DNA from: Panagrolaimus kolymaensis
Taxonomy: Eukaryota; Nematoda; Chromadorea; Rhabditida; Panagrolaimidae
Direction of reading: 5' to 3'
NCBI GenBank assembly: GCA_028622995.1
Contig: JAJQJQ010000002.1
Span: 11,222,001-11,286,000 of the forward strand
DNA length: 64,000 nt
Part shown: positions 25,619 to 35,301 of the stretch, in pieces
How positions within the stretch are numbered: the stretch's first letter is position 1
Layout: each line of letters starts with the position of its first letter
Program-made: the position numbers and the translations under genes
The notes under the pieces: model-generated
Databases searched by the model: none
What the model saw: only the letters and a program-made list of their open reading frames with translations
Told to the model about the DNA's origin: nothing

Positions 25619-26513
25619 ATGGTAAAAATAGTAAATTCAAATAATAAAACTTTTAATTTTAAAGGTATTGTTGTATGTCTTTTCTTTTTTTTATACATAG
25701 CTGCTTGCTTAGATGGGGATTTGGCAGGGATATTAATAATGACGATCGTTTTTCAGAAACATTTGATATTTAATATTGGCGAAGATTTTGATGGAAATTT
25801 TCATCCTGATCATGTTGATTTTTATATGTGCTTTGGCGCATGGCATACTGAGGTTTGTCGTTGTTGTTGTTGTTTGACGATGATTCAAAGAACAAAACCT
25901 TTAAAGCAAATAACAAAGTAAAGTTAAATTTTTTATAGCAAAAAGCAATTTACGTTGCATGGCTAACAACATTACTTTTTACTTTTGATATTATTGGTTG
26001 CATTTTCTCTGAAACATGGTATTTCCTTCCATTTGCATTTATTATGGTTCCAACGGAAATATGTTTAATTTGTGGAGTAAAAAAAGAAAAAGCTTGGCTG
26101 CTTTTGCCTCATTTAATTGTATCTGTAAGGGTTTTTTTACTTTTACATTCTGTACCAAAGTTAGAATTAATTTAAGATTTTATTGATGCTTGCTGCAATT
26201 GTAATTTTAGTTGGTATTTGTATAGCAGTGTTTTATCCAAATATTTTCTTTTTTGAAGTGATAAAAGGACTTTTTATGACTTCTTCTTATAGTAAGCAGC
26301 TTTACCTCCTTAAATTTTTTTTGTCAACGTTAAAGGTTTCAAAAATTCAATGAATTTTTAGATACTCGATTATTATGTTTATTGTATGCTTTATCAATCA
26401 GTATTACAATGACATTATTATTTTGGATTAATTGGACATTGTATATTCATTATAAATATCTTAAAGGACTCCAAAAATTTATAAAGAAAGCAGAAAACAT
26501 TGAAGCCCATTAA
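25619..26513 (+). CDS. Four-pass membrane protein, copy B
   Basis: Exons 25619-25852, 25939-26124, 26177-26291 and 26362-26513 give 228 aa. A Cys/Trp segment (FYMCFGAWHTEQKAIYVAW) leads into TM1, followed by three more hydrophobic helices and a basic tail ending KKAENIEAH. The build, including the motif before TM1, mirrors the gene at 13492-14421, so I take them as one family. The first exon could contain a 36-nt intron (25665-25700) without changing the frame, so the N-terminal 60 residues are uncertain. No functional motif is seen. It lies 128 bp upstream of the left SKP1 repeat arm. Confidence 0.65.
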
Positions 26514-26876
26514 TTAAATGCTTTAAAAACCTTTTTTTTGTACAAAATTTTTGATTGATCCATATAAATCTTTTTATAATTTGCTATCAGAAAGTTCGAG
26601 GCTGTTCTAAAATAAATAAAAATCAATAATTCTTTAAAATAAAAACAACTTATTTTTTGCCATGCCAAGTAAGTTGGTCAATTAGAAGAGTACCTTTGGA
26701 GAATAAGAATGTTTACAGGTTGCAATCATTTTATGAAACCATTCAAAAAATCCATTGCGGTTATAAGAAACCATAAAATCAATATTTATTTGTTCTTTTT
26801 TGCAACTAAAAAAAGGCACTCAAATTTTGTTGTTTATCCATAGCATCGAAAAACAAATCCCAAAAAAAAATAGGCA

Positions 26877-26884
26877 TATAAAAG
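26877..26884 (+). promoter_or_regulatory. TATA-like box of SKP1-related gene A
   Basis: TATAAAAG lies about 120 bp upstream of the ATG, within a block (ggcatataaaagcagcca) conserved in the inverted copy. It is followed by a pyrimidine-rich 5'UTR. Confidence 0.5.
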
Positions 26885-26998
26885 CAGCCAAGGTCCTTCA
26901 ATTCCTCATTATTTTGAGTCATTTACCAGACTTTCAAATCTTCTTCACTTTCTTCTCTCTCATCTTTTATTCCTTTATTTTTATTTTATTAAAGAAAA

Positions 26999-27595
26999 AT
27001 GGCTTCAACTGGTGATAATCAAGTTGCTCTTACTTCTTCAGCTTCTGTTGCTGAAACTCCCGCTGCTGCTGCCCCTGAATCAGTTAAGAAACTCACCCTT
27101 CGCTCCAAAGTTGATCCAACATTCACGGTTGAAGTTGATTCTCGAGTTATTGAAGCATGCTCCATTCTCAAAAATGTCACCGAACACACGGATAACAGCG
27201 ATGCGGTTGAAGTCGATATGACCCAAAAGCAACTTCAATTATTCGTTGAACTTCATGAACATTTCGATTCTGCCACCGCTGAAAAAGACACTGAATGGAC
27301 CAACGTTTTCTTCAAGAAAATGAGTGAAGAAGAATTCAAGGATTTAACTTGGAAAGCTGATTACCTCGATTCCCAACGCTTCCTTGAAGCCGCTGGGGAT
27401 TATGTTTTAACCGTTTTTGAAGATATGGAAGTCCCCGATATTCAACGATATCTTAATATCGTTGATGATTACACTCCCGAAGAACGCAAAGCTATGGAAG
27501 AACATCCTCTTGAATTCTTCACAGGCATTTCCATTCAACAAGATGAAGCTTCTCAAGAAGGAGGACAAGCCGCCTCAGCTCAAGCTGATGCATAA
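26999..27595 (+). CDS. SKP1-related protein (SKR), gene A
   Basis: Single exon, 198 aa. A 28-residue Ala/Ser-rich N-terminal extension precedes the SKP1 BTB/POZ fold (VKKLTLRSKVDPTFTVEVD... through LTWKADYLDSQRFLEAAGDY), then the SKP1 dimerisation/F-box-binding helices (VPDIQRYLNIVDDYTPEER). SKP1 links F-box proteins to CUL1 in SCF ubiquitin ligases, and nematodes have many SKR paralogues. The usual C-terminal end (…NQWCEEK in canonical SKP1) is replaced by EHPLEFFTGISIQQDEAS and an Ala/Gln tail, so F-box binding may differ. The encoded protein is identical to gene B at 30666-31262. Balanced codon use suggests strong expression. The start is the first ATG after the TTTATTAAAGAAA leader. Confidence 0.9.
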   Translation: MASTGDNQVALTSSASVAETPAAAAPESVKKLTLRSKVDPTFTVEVDSRVIEACSILKNVTEHTDNSDAVEVDMTQKQLQLFVELHEHFDSATAEKDTEWTNVFFKKMSEEEFKDLTWKADYLDSQRFLEAAGDYVLTVFEDMEVPDIQRYLNIVDDYTPEERKAMEEHPLEFFTGISIQQDEASQEGGQAASAQADA

Positions 27596-27893
27596 AATTT
27601 TTTGATTTTGTTTAGTTTGTTGAATTTTTTTGATATATGTATTTATAATTTTGTGCATTTGTTTATTTTTGAAAAAATAAAGTTTTACTTTTGAATATAA
27701 AATGTTGGAATTATTTTAACTATCATCCAATAAGCGCTTTTAAACCTAAGAACCAGGCTTATGACAAATTTCCATCAACGTTATTTTTGTACCTCTTAGA
27801 TCCAATATCGCATCATCATGTTTGACAAATAGGCACAAATCACTTAATTTAATCTTTTGACAAACACATACACATATACATACAGTTAGTCTA

Positions 27894-28923
27894 TCAAATG
27901 GAGCGTTTCTTATATTTTTTGAGATCCAATAATAATGGATAAGCATATTTGTTTCCACCGATGACGTTTTCAAATGGTTTCTTTCCATGGTCGAGATAAG
28001 TTTCATACGAGAACTTTTCGATAACTTCCAAAGCAGGCTAAAAAACTTTTCCATTAGTCACAAAATATTTTACATACAACTAAAGAAACATACTTCTTTG
28101 GTTTTGAGTTTCATGGAAGCATCACTTGTTGAGACACCAACATAATATTGAGCTCCTTCTTCAACACAATAATTCCAACATGCTTGAGAAATACTTTCAC
28201 CAATTCTTTGTCCAAAGTAACGAGGATGAAGCCCTCCCATAACGTTATCCATGTACGTACATGGAGCAACCATTTTCTTAAACACACGAGCTTCACATGC
28301 GTAAACTAGAGTCATAAGTACGTTGTTAACGCGATATTTGAAAGAACCATCATCGATAACTGCAAACAAACATAAAAAGTAAATTACAAGATTCGATAAA
28401 AGTGTGAAACCAACTTTTTCCATAATCTTTTACTCCTTCGAAACGGTCCTTTGGAAGTTCATTGATGACGAATTTCTTGAAAGTTGACATTCCAACAAAT
28501 TCATTTCCATCACGCAACATAAAAGTATCAGTGTCTTTAGTCAATACAGTGAAAAGTTCATTAGCTTCATCAGGTGTGTATTCTAAAAAAAAGGTATTGT
28601 TAGAGTACTAAAAAGTTATAAAACTTACTCAAAGTACCAGTAAGAACTTCATTGGAGCAAAAATGAGTAACATAAAATTCGATAATGGATTCAATATCTT
28701 CAGGAAGCGACTTTTCAAGAACCATCATCTTTCCAGCGATTTCTTTTTCAAAGAATTGATGACGTTTGGCATTTGGATTTCGATCAATAATAATTTTGTC
28801 AGCGTTGATAAAGTTATTGAAGTTTGAAACATTTTTGATTGAAGCATTTTGAGTTGAAATTGAACGAACCCATTGATGACGATGAAAAGCTTGATTTGAA
28901 GAGAGAAGTAAACGACGAGACAT
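27894..28923 (-). CDS. GNAT-type N-acetyltransferase, paralogue 1
   Basis: Exons 28923-28629, 28582-28415, 28359-28094 and 28037-27894 give 290 aa. The N-terminus (MSRRLLLSSNQAFHRHQWVR, then SIS) looks like a mitochondrial targeting peptide: Arg/Ser-rich with no acid. The third exon has the GNAT motif A layout (LHPRYFGQRIGESISQACWN) followed by GVSTSDASMKLK, resembling arylalkylamine-type acetyltransferases that bind acetyl-CoA by a Q/RxxGxG/A loop. The substrate is unknown. It is one of three tandem copies with identical intron positions; exons 2 and 4 are 168 and 144 nt in all three. It converges with SKP1-related gene A, stop to stop, 298 bp apart. Confidence 0.72.
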
Positions 28924-29219
28924 CTTCACTTTCCAAGTTTGCTTGAATGACGAAAAACAAAAACTTTCTCATTGCAATGTCTCAAAAAACAAAAAATGAA
29001 GCATGCAAATTTTATTAACGCATTTTGTAAAAAAAGTAAAGTAAAGCGCTTTTGCCATTGTTGATTTTTGTTGTGCGACACAAAAAACAAAATTTTAGGT
29101 AAGCTCGATTCACTTTCATTTTTGTGAGTGAATCTCAAAACCTCCAAAAAACCCGTTGAAAATAAAGATACATAAAATAAGGAAAACAAAAAAGAGAAGA
29201 TAGTCAATCAAAAAATTTA
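28924..29219. other. Short intergenic between acetyltransferase paralogues
   Basis: Promoter side of paralogue 1 and 3' end of paralogue 2. No gene seen. Confidence 0.4.
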
Positions 29220-30237
29220 TTAATCATAAAATTCCTTATATTTTTCAAGATCCAAAATAAATGGATAAGCATATTTGTTTCCACCCATGACGTTTTCAAA
29301 TGGTTTCTTTCCATGGTCGACGAAGCTTGCATATGGAAACTTTTCAATGAATCTTACACCAGGCTAAAAATGAACTTTAGTTAGTTTAGTTGCTAACATG
29401 AAAAAAGGCAACTCACCATTCTCTTTCTAACTTTCATACTTGCATCACTGGTACTAACACCAATAATATAATTAACTCCTTCAGCAATAGAATATTTCAA
29501 AGCAGTTTTAGCGAGATCTTCAGCCATCTTTTTACCATAACAAGTTGGATGAAGTCCAAAGATACTATCAACATACGTGCAAGGAAAGACCATTTCATTG
29601 AAAATATTGAGTTCAACAGATTCCAATAACGAGACGATGATGTTATTCTTACGTGATTTAAATGTACCATTGTCGATAACTAAAACAGTAAAAGTTACTT
29701 TAAATGATAGATAACAAGTAAAACAAACCATTTCCATAATCATTCAAACGTTGAACACCATGATCAGGAAGTCCCCTGAGGTAAACTTTTTTGAGAGAAT
29801 TCATTCCAATAAGCTTATCATTATCACGTAAAATTAACGTATTCGTGTCTTTCATAATATCGGTGAAAAGTTCAGTAGCTTCTTCAGGTGTATATTCTAA
29901 AAAAGCAGTGTTGTTAGTGTAATAAGAAGCTATAAAACTTACTCAAAGTACCGGTAAGAACTTCATTGGAGCAAAAATGTGTAACATAAAAGTCAATGAT
30001 GGATTGATGATCTTCGGGAAGAGCTTTTTCACAAACCATTAAACTTCCATCAATTTCTTTTTCCCAAAATTTTTGACGTTTGGCATGAGGATTTCGATCA
30101 ATGATGAATTCATCTGCATTCTTGAAGTTATTGAATTTTGAAACATCTTTGGTAGAAGCATTTTGATTATTTGAAATTGAACGAATCCATTGACGATGAA
30201 AGCTGTAGGCAGAAGAGAGAAAATGACGACGAGACAT
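29220..30237 (-). CDS. GNAT-type N-acetyltransferase, paralogue 2
   Basis: Exons 30237-29943, 29896-29729, 29679-29417 and 29363-29220 give 289 aa. The presequence is of mitochondrial type (MSRRHFLSSAYSFHRQWIRS, then IS). The motif A-like loop is LHPTCYGKKMAEDLAKTALK, with GVSTSDASMK after it. The C-terminal exon has FPYASFVDHGKKPFENVMGG, nearly the same as paralogue 3, while paralogue 1 is more divergent there. The acceptor glycines differ from paralogue 1 (CYGKKMAE against YFGQRIGE), so cofactor binding may vary. It lies between the two SKP1-related genes. Confidence 0.7.
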
Positions 30238-30665
30238 CAAGCTTGATATTTGTTCGAATGAAACGAAATTGATTCATCTTTTTTTACTGAAAAAGAAGCT
30301 ATTAGCATGGAAAAACATCGAATTTTCACGTGAAAGATTCCCGAAGTAAAAAAATAAACAAATGCAAATTTTCAAAGATTTTTGACGAAGTTTAGGAAGA
30401 CGAAGAAAAAAAAGAAAGCAAAAGCTTGAATCGAGTGAAAAAAATTAGATGTCTTTCGTGGGCGCATTGCCAAGTACAGTATTAGCAAAGTTTGAACGTT
30501 TCGAAGGTCAAAAAGTAAAAAGTTTTGCAGCTGATAATTAAAATTATTCCAACATTTTATAATCAAAAGTAAAACTTTATTTTTTCCAACAAAATAAGCA
30601 AATGCACAAAACTATAAATACATATATCAAAGAAAATTCAACAAACTAAACAAAATCAAAAAATT
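30238..30665. other. Spacer and start of the right SKP1 repeat arm
   Basis: Unique sequence to about 30542, then the 3'UTR copy of SKP1-related gene B. No additional gene is seen. Confidence 0.5.
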
Positions 30666-31262
30666 TTATGCATCAGCTTGAGCTGAGGCGGCTTGTCCTC
30701 CTTCTTGAGAAGCTTCATCTTGTTGAATGGAAATGCCTGTGAAGAATTCAAGAGGATGTTCTTCCATAGCTTTGCGTTCTTCGGGAGTGTAATCATCAAC
30801 GATATTAAGATATCGTTGAATATCGGGGACTTCCATATCTTCAAAAACGGTTAAAACATAATCCCCAGCGGCTTCAAGGAAGCGTTGGGAATCGAGGTAA
30901 TCAGCTTTCCAAGTTAAATCCTTGAATTCTTCTTCACTCATTTTCTTGAAGAAAACGTTGGTCCATTCAGTGTCTTTTTCAGCGGTGGCAGAATCGAAAT
31001 GTTCATGAAGTTCAACGAATAATTGAAGTTGCTTTTGGGTCATATCGACTTCAACCGCATCGCTGTTATCCGTGTGTTCGGTGACATTTTTGAGAATGGA
31101 GCATGCTTCAATAACTCGAGAATCAACTTCAACCGTGAATGTTGGATCAACTTTGGAGCGAAGGGTGAGTTTCTTAACTGATTCAGGGGCAGCAGCAGCG
31201 GGAGTTTCAGCAACAGAAGCTGAAGAAGTAAGAGCAACTTGATTATCACCAGTTGAAGCCAT
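30666..31262 (-). CDS. SKP1-related protein (SKR), gene B
   Basis: Single exon, 198 aa, identical in protein to gene A at 26999-27595. In the stretches I compared the coding DNA is also identical, although the flanks carry differences. That pattern points to recent gene conversion or very recent inverted duplication with selection on the coding part. Domain content is as for gene A: Ala-rich extension, SKP1 POZ fold, F-box-binding helices, non-canonical C-terminus. It sits between acetyltransferase paralogues 2 and 3 on the same strand. Confidence 0.9.
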   Translation of the reverse strand: MASTGDNQVALTSSASVAETPAAAAPESVKKLTLRSKVDPTFTVEVDSRVIEACSILKNVTEHTDNSDAVEVDMTQKQLQLFVELHEHFDSATAEKDTEWTNVFFKKMSEEEFKDLTWKADYLDSQRFLEAAGDYVLTVFEDMEVPDIQRYLNIVDDYTPEERKAMEEHPLEFFTGISIQQDEASQEGGQAASAQADA

Positions 31263-31807
31263 TTTTCTTTAATAAAATAAAAATAAAGGAATAAAAGATG
31301 AGAGAGAAGAAAGTGAAGAAGATTTGAAAGTCTGGTAAATGACTCAAAATAATGAGGAATTGAAGGACCTTGGCTGCTTTTATATGCCTATTTTTTTTTG
31401 GGATTTGTTTTTCGATGCTATGGATAAACAATAAAATTTGAGTGCCTTTCTTTCATTTGGGTTATTTTTTAGTTGCAAAAAAGAACAAATAAATATTGAT
31501 TTTATGGTTTCTTTTAGTTGCAATGAAAGTTTGTTTTTTGATTTATTCCAAAAAAGGTTGCAAACTATAAATATTCTCATTCTCCAATGGTAGTCTTCTA
31601 ATTGCCTAAGGTACTTGGTATGGCAAAAAACAAGTTGTTTTTGGCGAATGCATTTTTATTTTTATTGAAAGTCTGTCTGTCTGCCATTAACCTTGTTTAT
31701 GCTGACCATGAGCAATGAAAGTCATTTCGAAGCTTCGAGAAAACAAAGACATACACACACAAATAATTTGTTACAATAAATCGATTTATTCCAAGATTAC
31801 ACAAAAT
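31263..31807. other. Promoter of SKP1-related gene B and flank
   Basis: Mostly repeat arm (to about 31642) with a mirrored TATA-like box at 31377-31384. The remainder is the 3' flank of acetyltransferase paralogue 3, with a short CTGTCTGTCTG run near 31673. Confidence 0.5.
31377..31384 (-). promoter_or_regulatory. TATA-like box of SKP1-related gene B
   Basis: TATAAAAG on the minus strand in the same block conserved upstream of gene A, about 115 bp from the ATG. Confidence 0.5.
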
Positions 31808-32829
31808 TTATTCATAAAATGTCTTATCTTTTTCAAAATCTAAAATAAATGGATAAGCATATTTGTTTCCACCGATGACGTTTTCGAAGGGTTTCTTTCC
31901 ATGGTCGACGAAGCTTGCATATGGAAACTTTTCAACGAATTTCATACCAGGCTAAAAAACAAAGACTTTCATATATCTCTAACAAAAACATTGAAAGTAC
32001 ATACCATTTTAGCTTCCAATTTCATTCCAGCATCACTTGTATTAACACCAATAAAATATTTAGCACCTTGAGAATAAGCATAATTTAATGCAGCTTTAGC
32101 AAGAAGTTCACCAACATTTTTACCAAAGCATGTAGGATGAAGGCCACCAGCAAGATTATGAAAGTAAATACATGGAAAATTCATTTTATTATAAAGATTG
32201 ACTTCTGAAGCTTCTAATACGGTGTAAATGACATTGTTGGTTCGGAATTTGAATGGACCATTATCGATAACTAAAACAAACAAACAAAAAGAAATTAAAA
32301 GCTTCGATAAAAAGTGTGAAACCAACTTTTGCCATAATCATTCATACGTTGAAAACGATGTTTGGGAAGTTCTTTGAGTTCAATCTTTCGAATTGTATTA
32401 ACACCAATAAACTTTTCATTTTCACGCAAGATCAAAGTTTCTGAACCATTTGTGATATCAGCAAATTGTTCGATTGATTCATCAAAAGATTGTTCTAAAA
32501 AAAGACAATGATTATTAGATAATATAAAAAGCTATAAACAACTTACTCATAGTAGCGCTAAGAACTTCATTGTTTGAAAAATGAGTTACATAAAAGTCGA
32601 TGATGGATTGTTGATCTTCGGGAAGAGCTTTTTCACAAACCATCATCTTTCCAGCAATTTCCTTTTCAAAAAATTTTTCACGTTTGGCATTTGGATTTCG
32701 ATCGATGATGAATTTGTCAGCGTTGATAAAGTTATTGAAATTTGAAATATTTTTAGTAGATGAAAGTTCACGAATATTTTTGAAGACAGCAGGAGAGAGA
32801 AGAAGCACTCGACGACGAAACGACATCAT
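31808..32829 (-). CDS. GNAT-type N-acetyltransferase, paralogue 3
   Basis: Exons 32829-32547, 32494-32327, 32270-32005 and 31951-31808 give 286 aa. Two ATGs stand in tandem at the start (MMSFRRRVLLLSPAVFK), again a basic, presequence-like N-terminus. The acceptor-loop region is LHPTCFGKNVGELLAKAALN with GVNTSDAGMKLE. The gene structure is that of the other two copies. It is separated from them by SKP1-related gene B, so the SKP1 inverted copy appears to have landed inside an existing tandem array, or the array grew around it. Confidence 0.7.
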
Positions 32830-33435
32830 TTTTCACAGCTTTGAGCTTTACACAACTTTTCATCATTTTTTTTGTTTCGTTTCATCAATGCGTGCAAATG
32901 TTTTATGGGAAAGAAATAAAGGAAAGTAATGCGTTTGCCAAATTTGAATAAATGTAACTGGGTTTCGTTATTTTTTTTTCAAAAGCATTTTTTTTTCTTT
33001 CTTTTTTTTGAGAGCAAAAATTAGCGTGACTCATATATTTTTTGTTCTTAAAAATCAAAGCAAGCCGCTTCCGATGACTTTTTTTTTCTTCCTTTTTTTT
33101 ATCAAAAAAATACTGGATTGACGCCAGTAGAAATAAAAAAACGATGATAATATTTATATCTATTTTAACATGTAGTTAGTTTGCTCCTTTTTGTTTCTTT
33201 GTCATCATGAAAATGCTTTTAAATAGGAGTGCCCAATAAAGTGAGAGCATAAAAGTGCTAACATTAAATTTTGTAGTTTCACCAAAGAAATGTAGACATA
33301 AAATTTTCTAACACAAAAATGCTTTATTTTTTTCAATTTTCACTGCGGGTTTCAAATCTTTTCTATTTAAAACTTTATTACCAAAGCTTCACAAAAAAAA
33401 ATTTAAATAACAAAAATCCTTCTTTCACAATTTTT
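32830..33435. other. Intergenic, no gene seen
   Basis: T-rich stretches and 3' flank of the C-type lectin gene. No coding signal. Confidence 0.5.
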
Positions 33436-34578
33436 TTAAAGAAGAAAAGTTAAAGCGTCTTTTTTACAAATATAATAAATACTTGTATAACAATAATCAT
33501 CCACCATTCCATTATTATTCATGGATCCACATGAATTTTGATGCATTGTTGGATTATTGTTTTCCCAATGAAGATAATCCATGGTGCTATTATCACTCCA
33601 TTGCCATGTTTTTTCTGCATCATTGGAATATAAACCAGTCCAAAGTCGATTATTGAATGCAAAAACAAATGCTAAAAAAATAATAATAGGGTTTTTGGGA
33701 TTAGGATTTTGTTAATTTTAATTTTGGAGGATTTTTGTCGAAAAATGTTATTTGCTTTAAGGAATTTTGTCGTGTGCTACTTAAAGGCAATTTTCTTGTT
33801 AAATATTTTTACACATATTTTTTTTTTGAGTTTTACGACTTTTAGAAGTGACTTACTTTGAAGGAAAGCTTCTTCTTCAGGGCCATGAATTGAAGGCAAA
33901 TGTCCACCCAAATCTTGACAATGTTGATCGGCACTCGACCATTGAGCTTGATGGGATGCATCTATGCCAAAGCAAGAATGAGTGGGTTCAAAATATGTCC
34001 ATCCATGTGTGCAATTCATAAATACTGGTTGTGCGGTGGATGGTGGAATGTAAATGGAATTTGAAACTTGACAAACGTAGGGTTTAGCGACAAAGCAATC
34101 ATCCGACGCCCATAAACCATTATTATTTGCAACGGAAATGCAACTTGAGCCCGTTGTATTTGGTGTATGTTTAGGATCAAAATCTTTAAAATCCAATGCT
34201 GTTCCATCTGTCCATGACCAATTTCCAGACATTATAAGAGTGGTGCCACCAACCCAAAAATCAGTTTCAGAATTATTGTTAAAATAGTTTACAGCTTGGC
34301 CTAAAAATTTAATTTAAATAACTTTTTAACTTTTCTATAAATTTTTAGGCTTTTTTGACCTCTAAATTCTTACCAGCAAGGATGGCATTGGTAAACCCAT
34401 CATGAACCGAAGCAAGATGACCTGACATTCCAGTGCAAGCAATTTCTGCATTTGGAAATGATGTGGAATTCGATTGAAAAAACATGCAATGTGATTGCCA
34501 TTCCACAGCATTAGGTGGGCAATATCCAGATATTCCAGCAACAAATAAATAAACAAAAATTGCAACGTAGAAATACAT
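33436..34578 (-). CDS. Secreted protein with two C-type lectin-like domains
   Basis: Exons 34578-34374, 34300-33857 and 33671-33436 give 294 aa. The signal peptide is MYFYVAIFVYLFVAGISG, then mature sequence starting with a Cys. CTLD1 covers about residues 22-158 (CPPNAVEWQSHC, WVGGTT, LWASDDCFVAKPYVCQV). CTLD2 runs from about 172 to the end (CTHGWTYFEPTHSCFG, WTGLYSND, DDYCYTSIYYICKK). The conserved disulfide Cys pattern is present in both. Canonical EPN/QPD and WND calcium-binding triplets are not seen, so sugar binding is doubtful. Nematode CTLD proteins of this type are often secreted and immune- or intestine-expressed (family knowledge). The start is the ATG at the signal peptide; the upstream in-frame extension has no ATG. 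Confidence 0.85.
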
Positions 34579-35229
34579 TTTTCTTTTTTTTTGTGATTCA
34601 CGAAACAAAATCTTTTTAGTCTCGAATCTCGTCGTTGATAGATAAAAAAGTTTACATGAAGCTTATATACACTTGTTTTTCACTGCTTATTGTTTAAATT
34701 TTTTTACGTGCGTGTTAATCACTGATAAACATTTTATTTATGGGTGCAGCAAACGCGCGCAAAATGAAATACATAGGTGCGGCGGAAAGAAATTTATTTA
34801 ACTTACCTCAAAGAACAAAAAAAAATTAAGGAAGTTTCTTTTATTTTATTTTATTTTTGGTTAAAGAATGAATGAAAAATTAAAGGCATAAAAATTTTAT
34901 AACATCGATCAATGAATCAACAAATAAATAAATAAAAGATTTTTAAGGGTTTGCCAGAAATATATTTTTTTAAAGGTGTGGAAAACGGAAAAAAGGCGTC
35001 AAAAAAAATTAATTTCTTAATATTTTTCAAAATAATTGTTTTTGTGTCCTTTAAATCTTTGGATGGTTAATCTTTTAATGTTTTTGGATAGCTCCATTTT
35101 TTTTTCTTTTTGCTTTCTTACATTTTTTTTCTGTTTGAACGCAGCAGTCAGCAGTAAAAAAAGATGCATGTGTACTGATCTTTTTTGTGCTGTTCTTTTT
35201 AGTCACATAGCAGACGGTTGCTATTCGTC
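34579..35229. other. Intergenic, no gene seen
   Basis: Promoter side of the lectin gene and 5' flank of tRNA-Ala. AT-rich with no coding frame. Confidence 0.5.
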
Positions 35230-35301
35230 GGGGATATAGCTCAGGGGTAGAGCGCCCCCTTAGCGTGGGGGAGGTCTGGGGTTCAATTCCCTATATCTCC
35301 A
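35230..35301 (+). tRNA. tRNA-Ala(AGC)
   Basis: A 72-nt cloverleaf. The acceptor stem GGGGATA/TATCTCC has one G-U pair. The D arm is GCTC/GAGC, and the anticodon stem CCCCC/GGGGG carries loop TTAGCGT (anticodon AGC, read IGC after deamination). The variable loop is 5 nt, the T arm TGGGG/CCCTA has loop TTCAATT, and the discriminator base is A. There is no intron and no encoded CCA. Box A (TAGCTCAGGGG) and box B (GTTCAATTCC) are intact. It matches the general nematode tRNA-Ala form. Confidence 0.95.

Larger units (their letters stand above)
26641..27725 (+). repeat. Left arm of the SKP1 inverted duplication
   Basis: This roughly 1.08-kb arm matches the reverse complement of about 30543-31642. 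The match covers promoter, 5'UTR, coding sequence and 3'UTR of the SKP1-related gene. Coding sequence and core promoter are near-identical, while the outer ends carry substitutions and small indels. Confidence 0.85.
30543..31642 (-). repeat. Right arm of the SKP1 inverted duplication
   Basis: Reverse complement of about 26641-27725; see the left arm. It has a few differences, including small insertions near 31441-31460 and 31515-31560. Confidence 0.85.

Noticed and set aside
26800..27015. Open frame overlapping the SKP1 promoter and start
   Set aside because: It covers the TATA block and pyrimidine-rich leader, is in a different frame from SKP1, and is mirrored in the inverted copy only because the DNA is duplicated.
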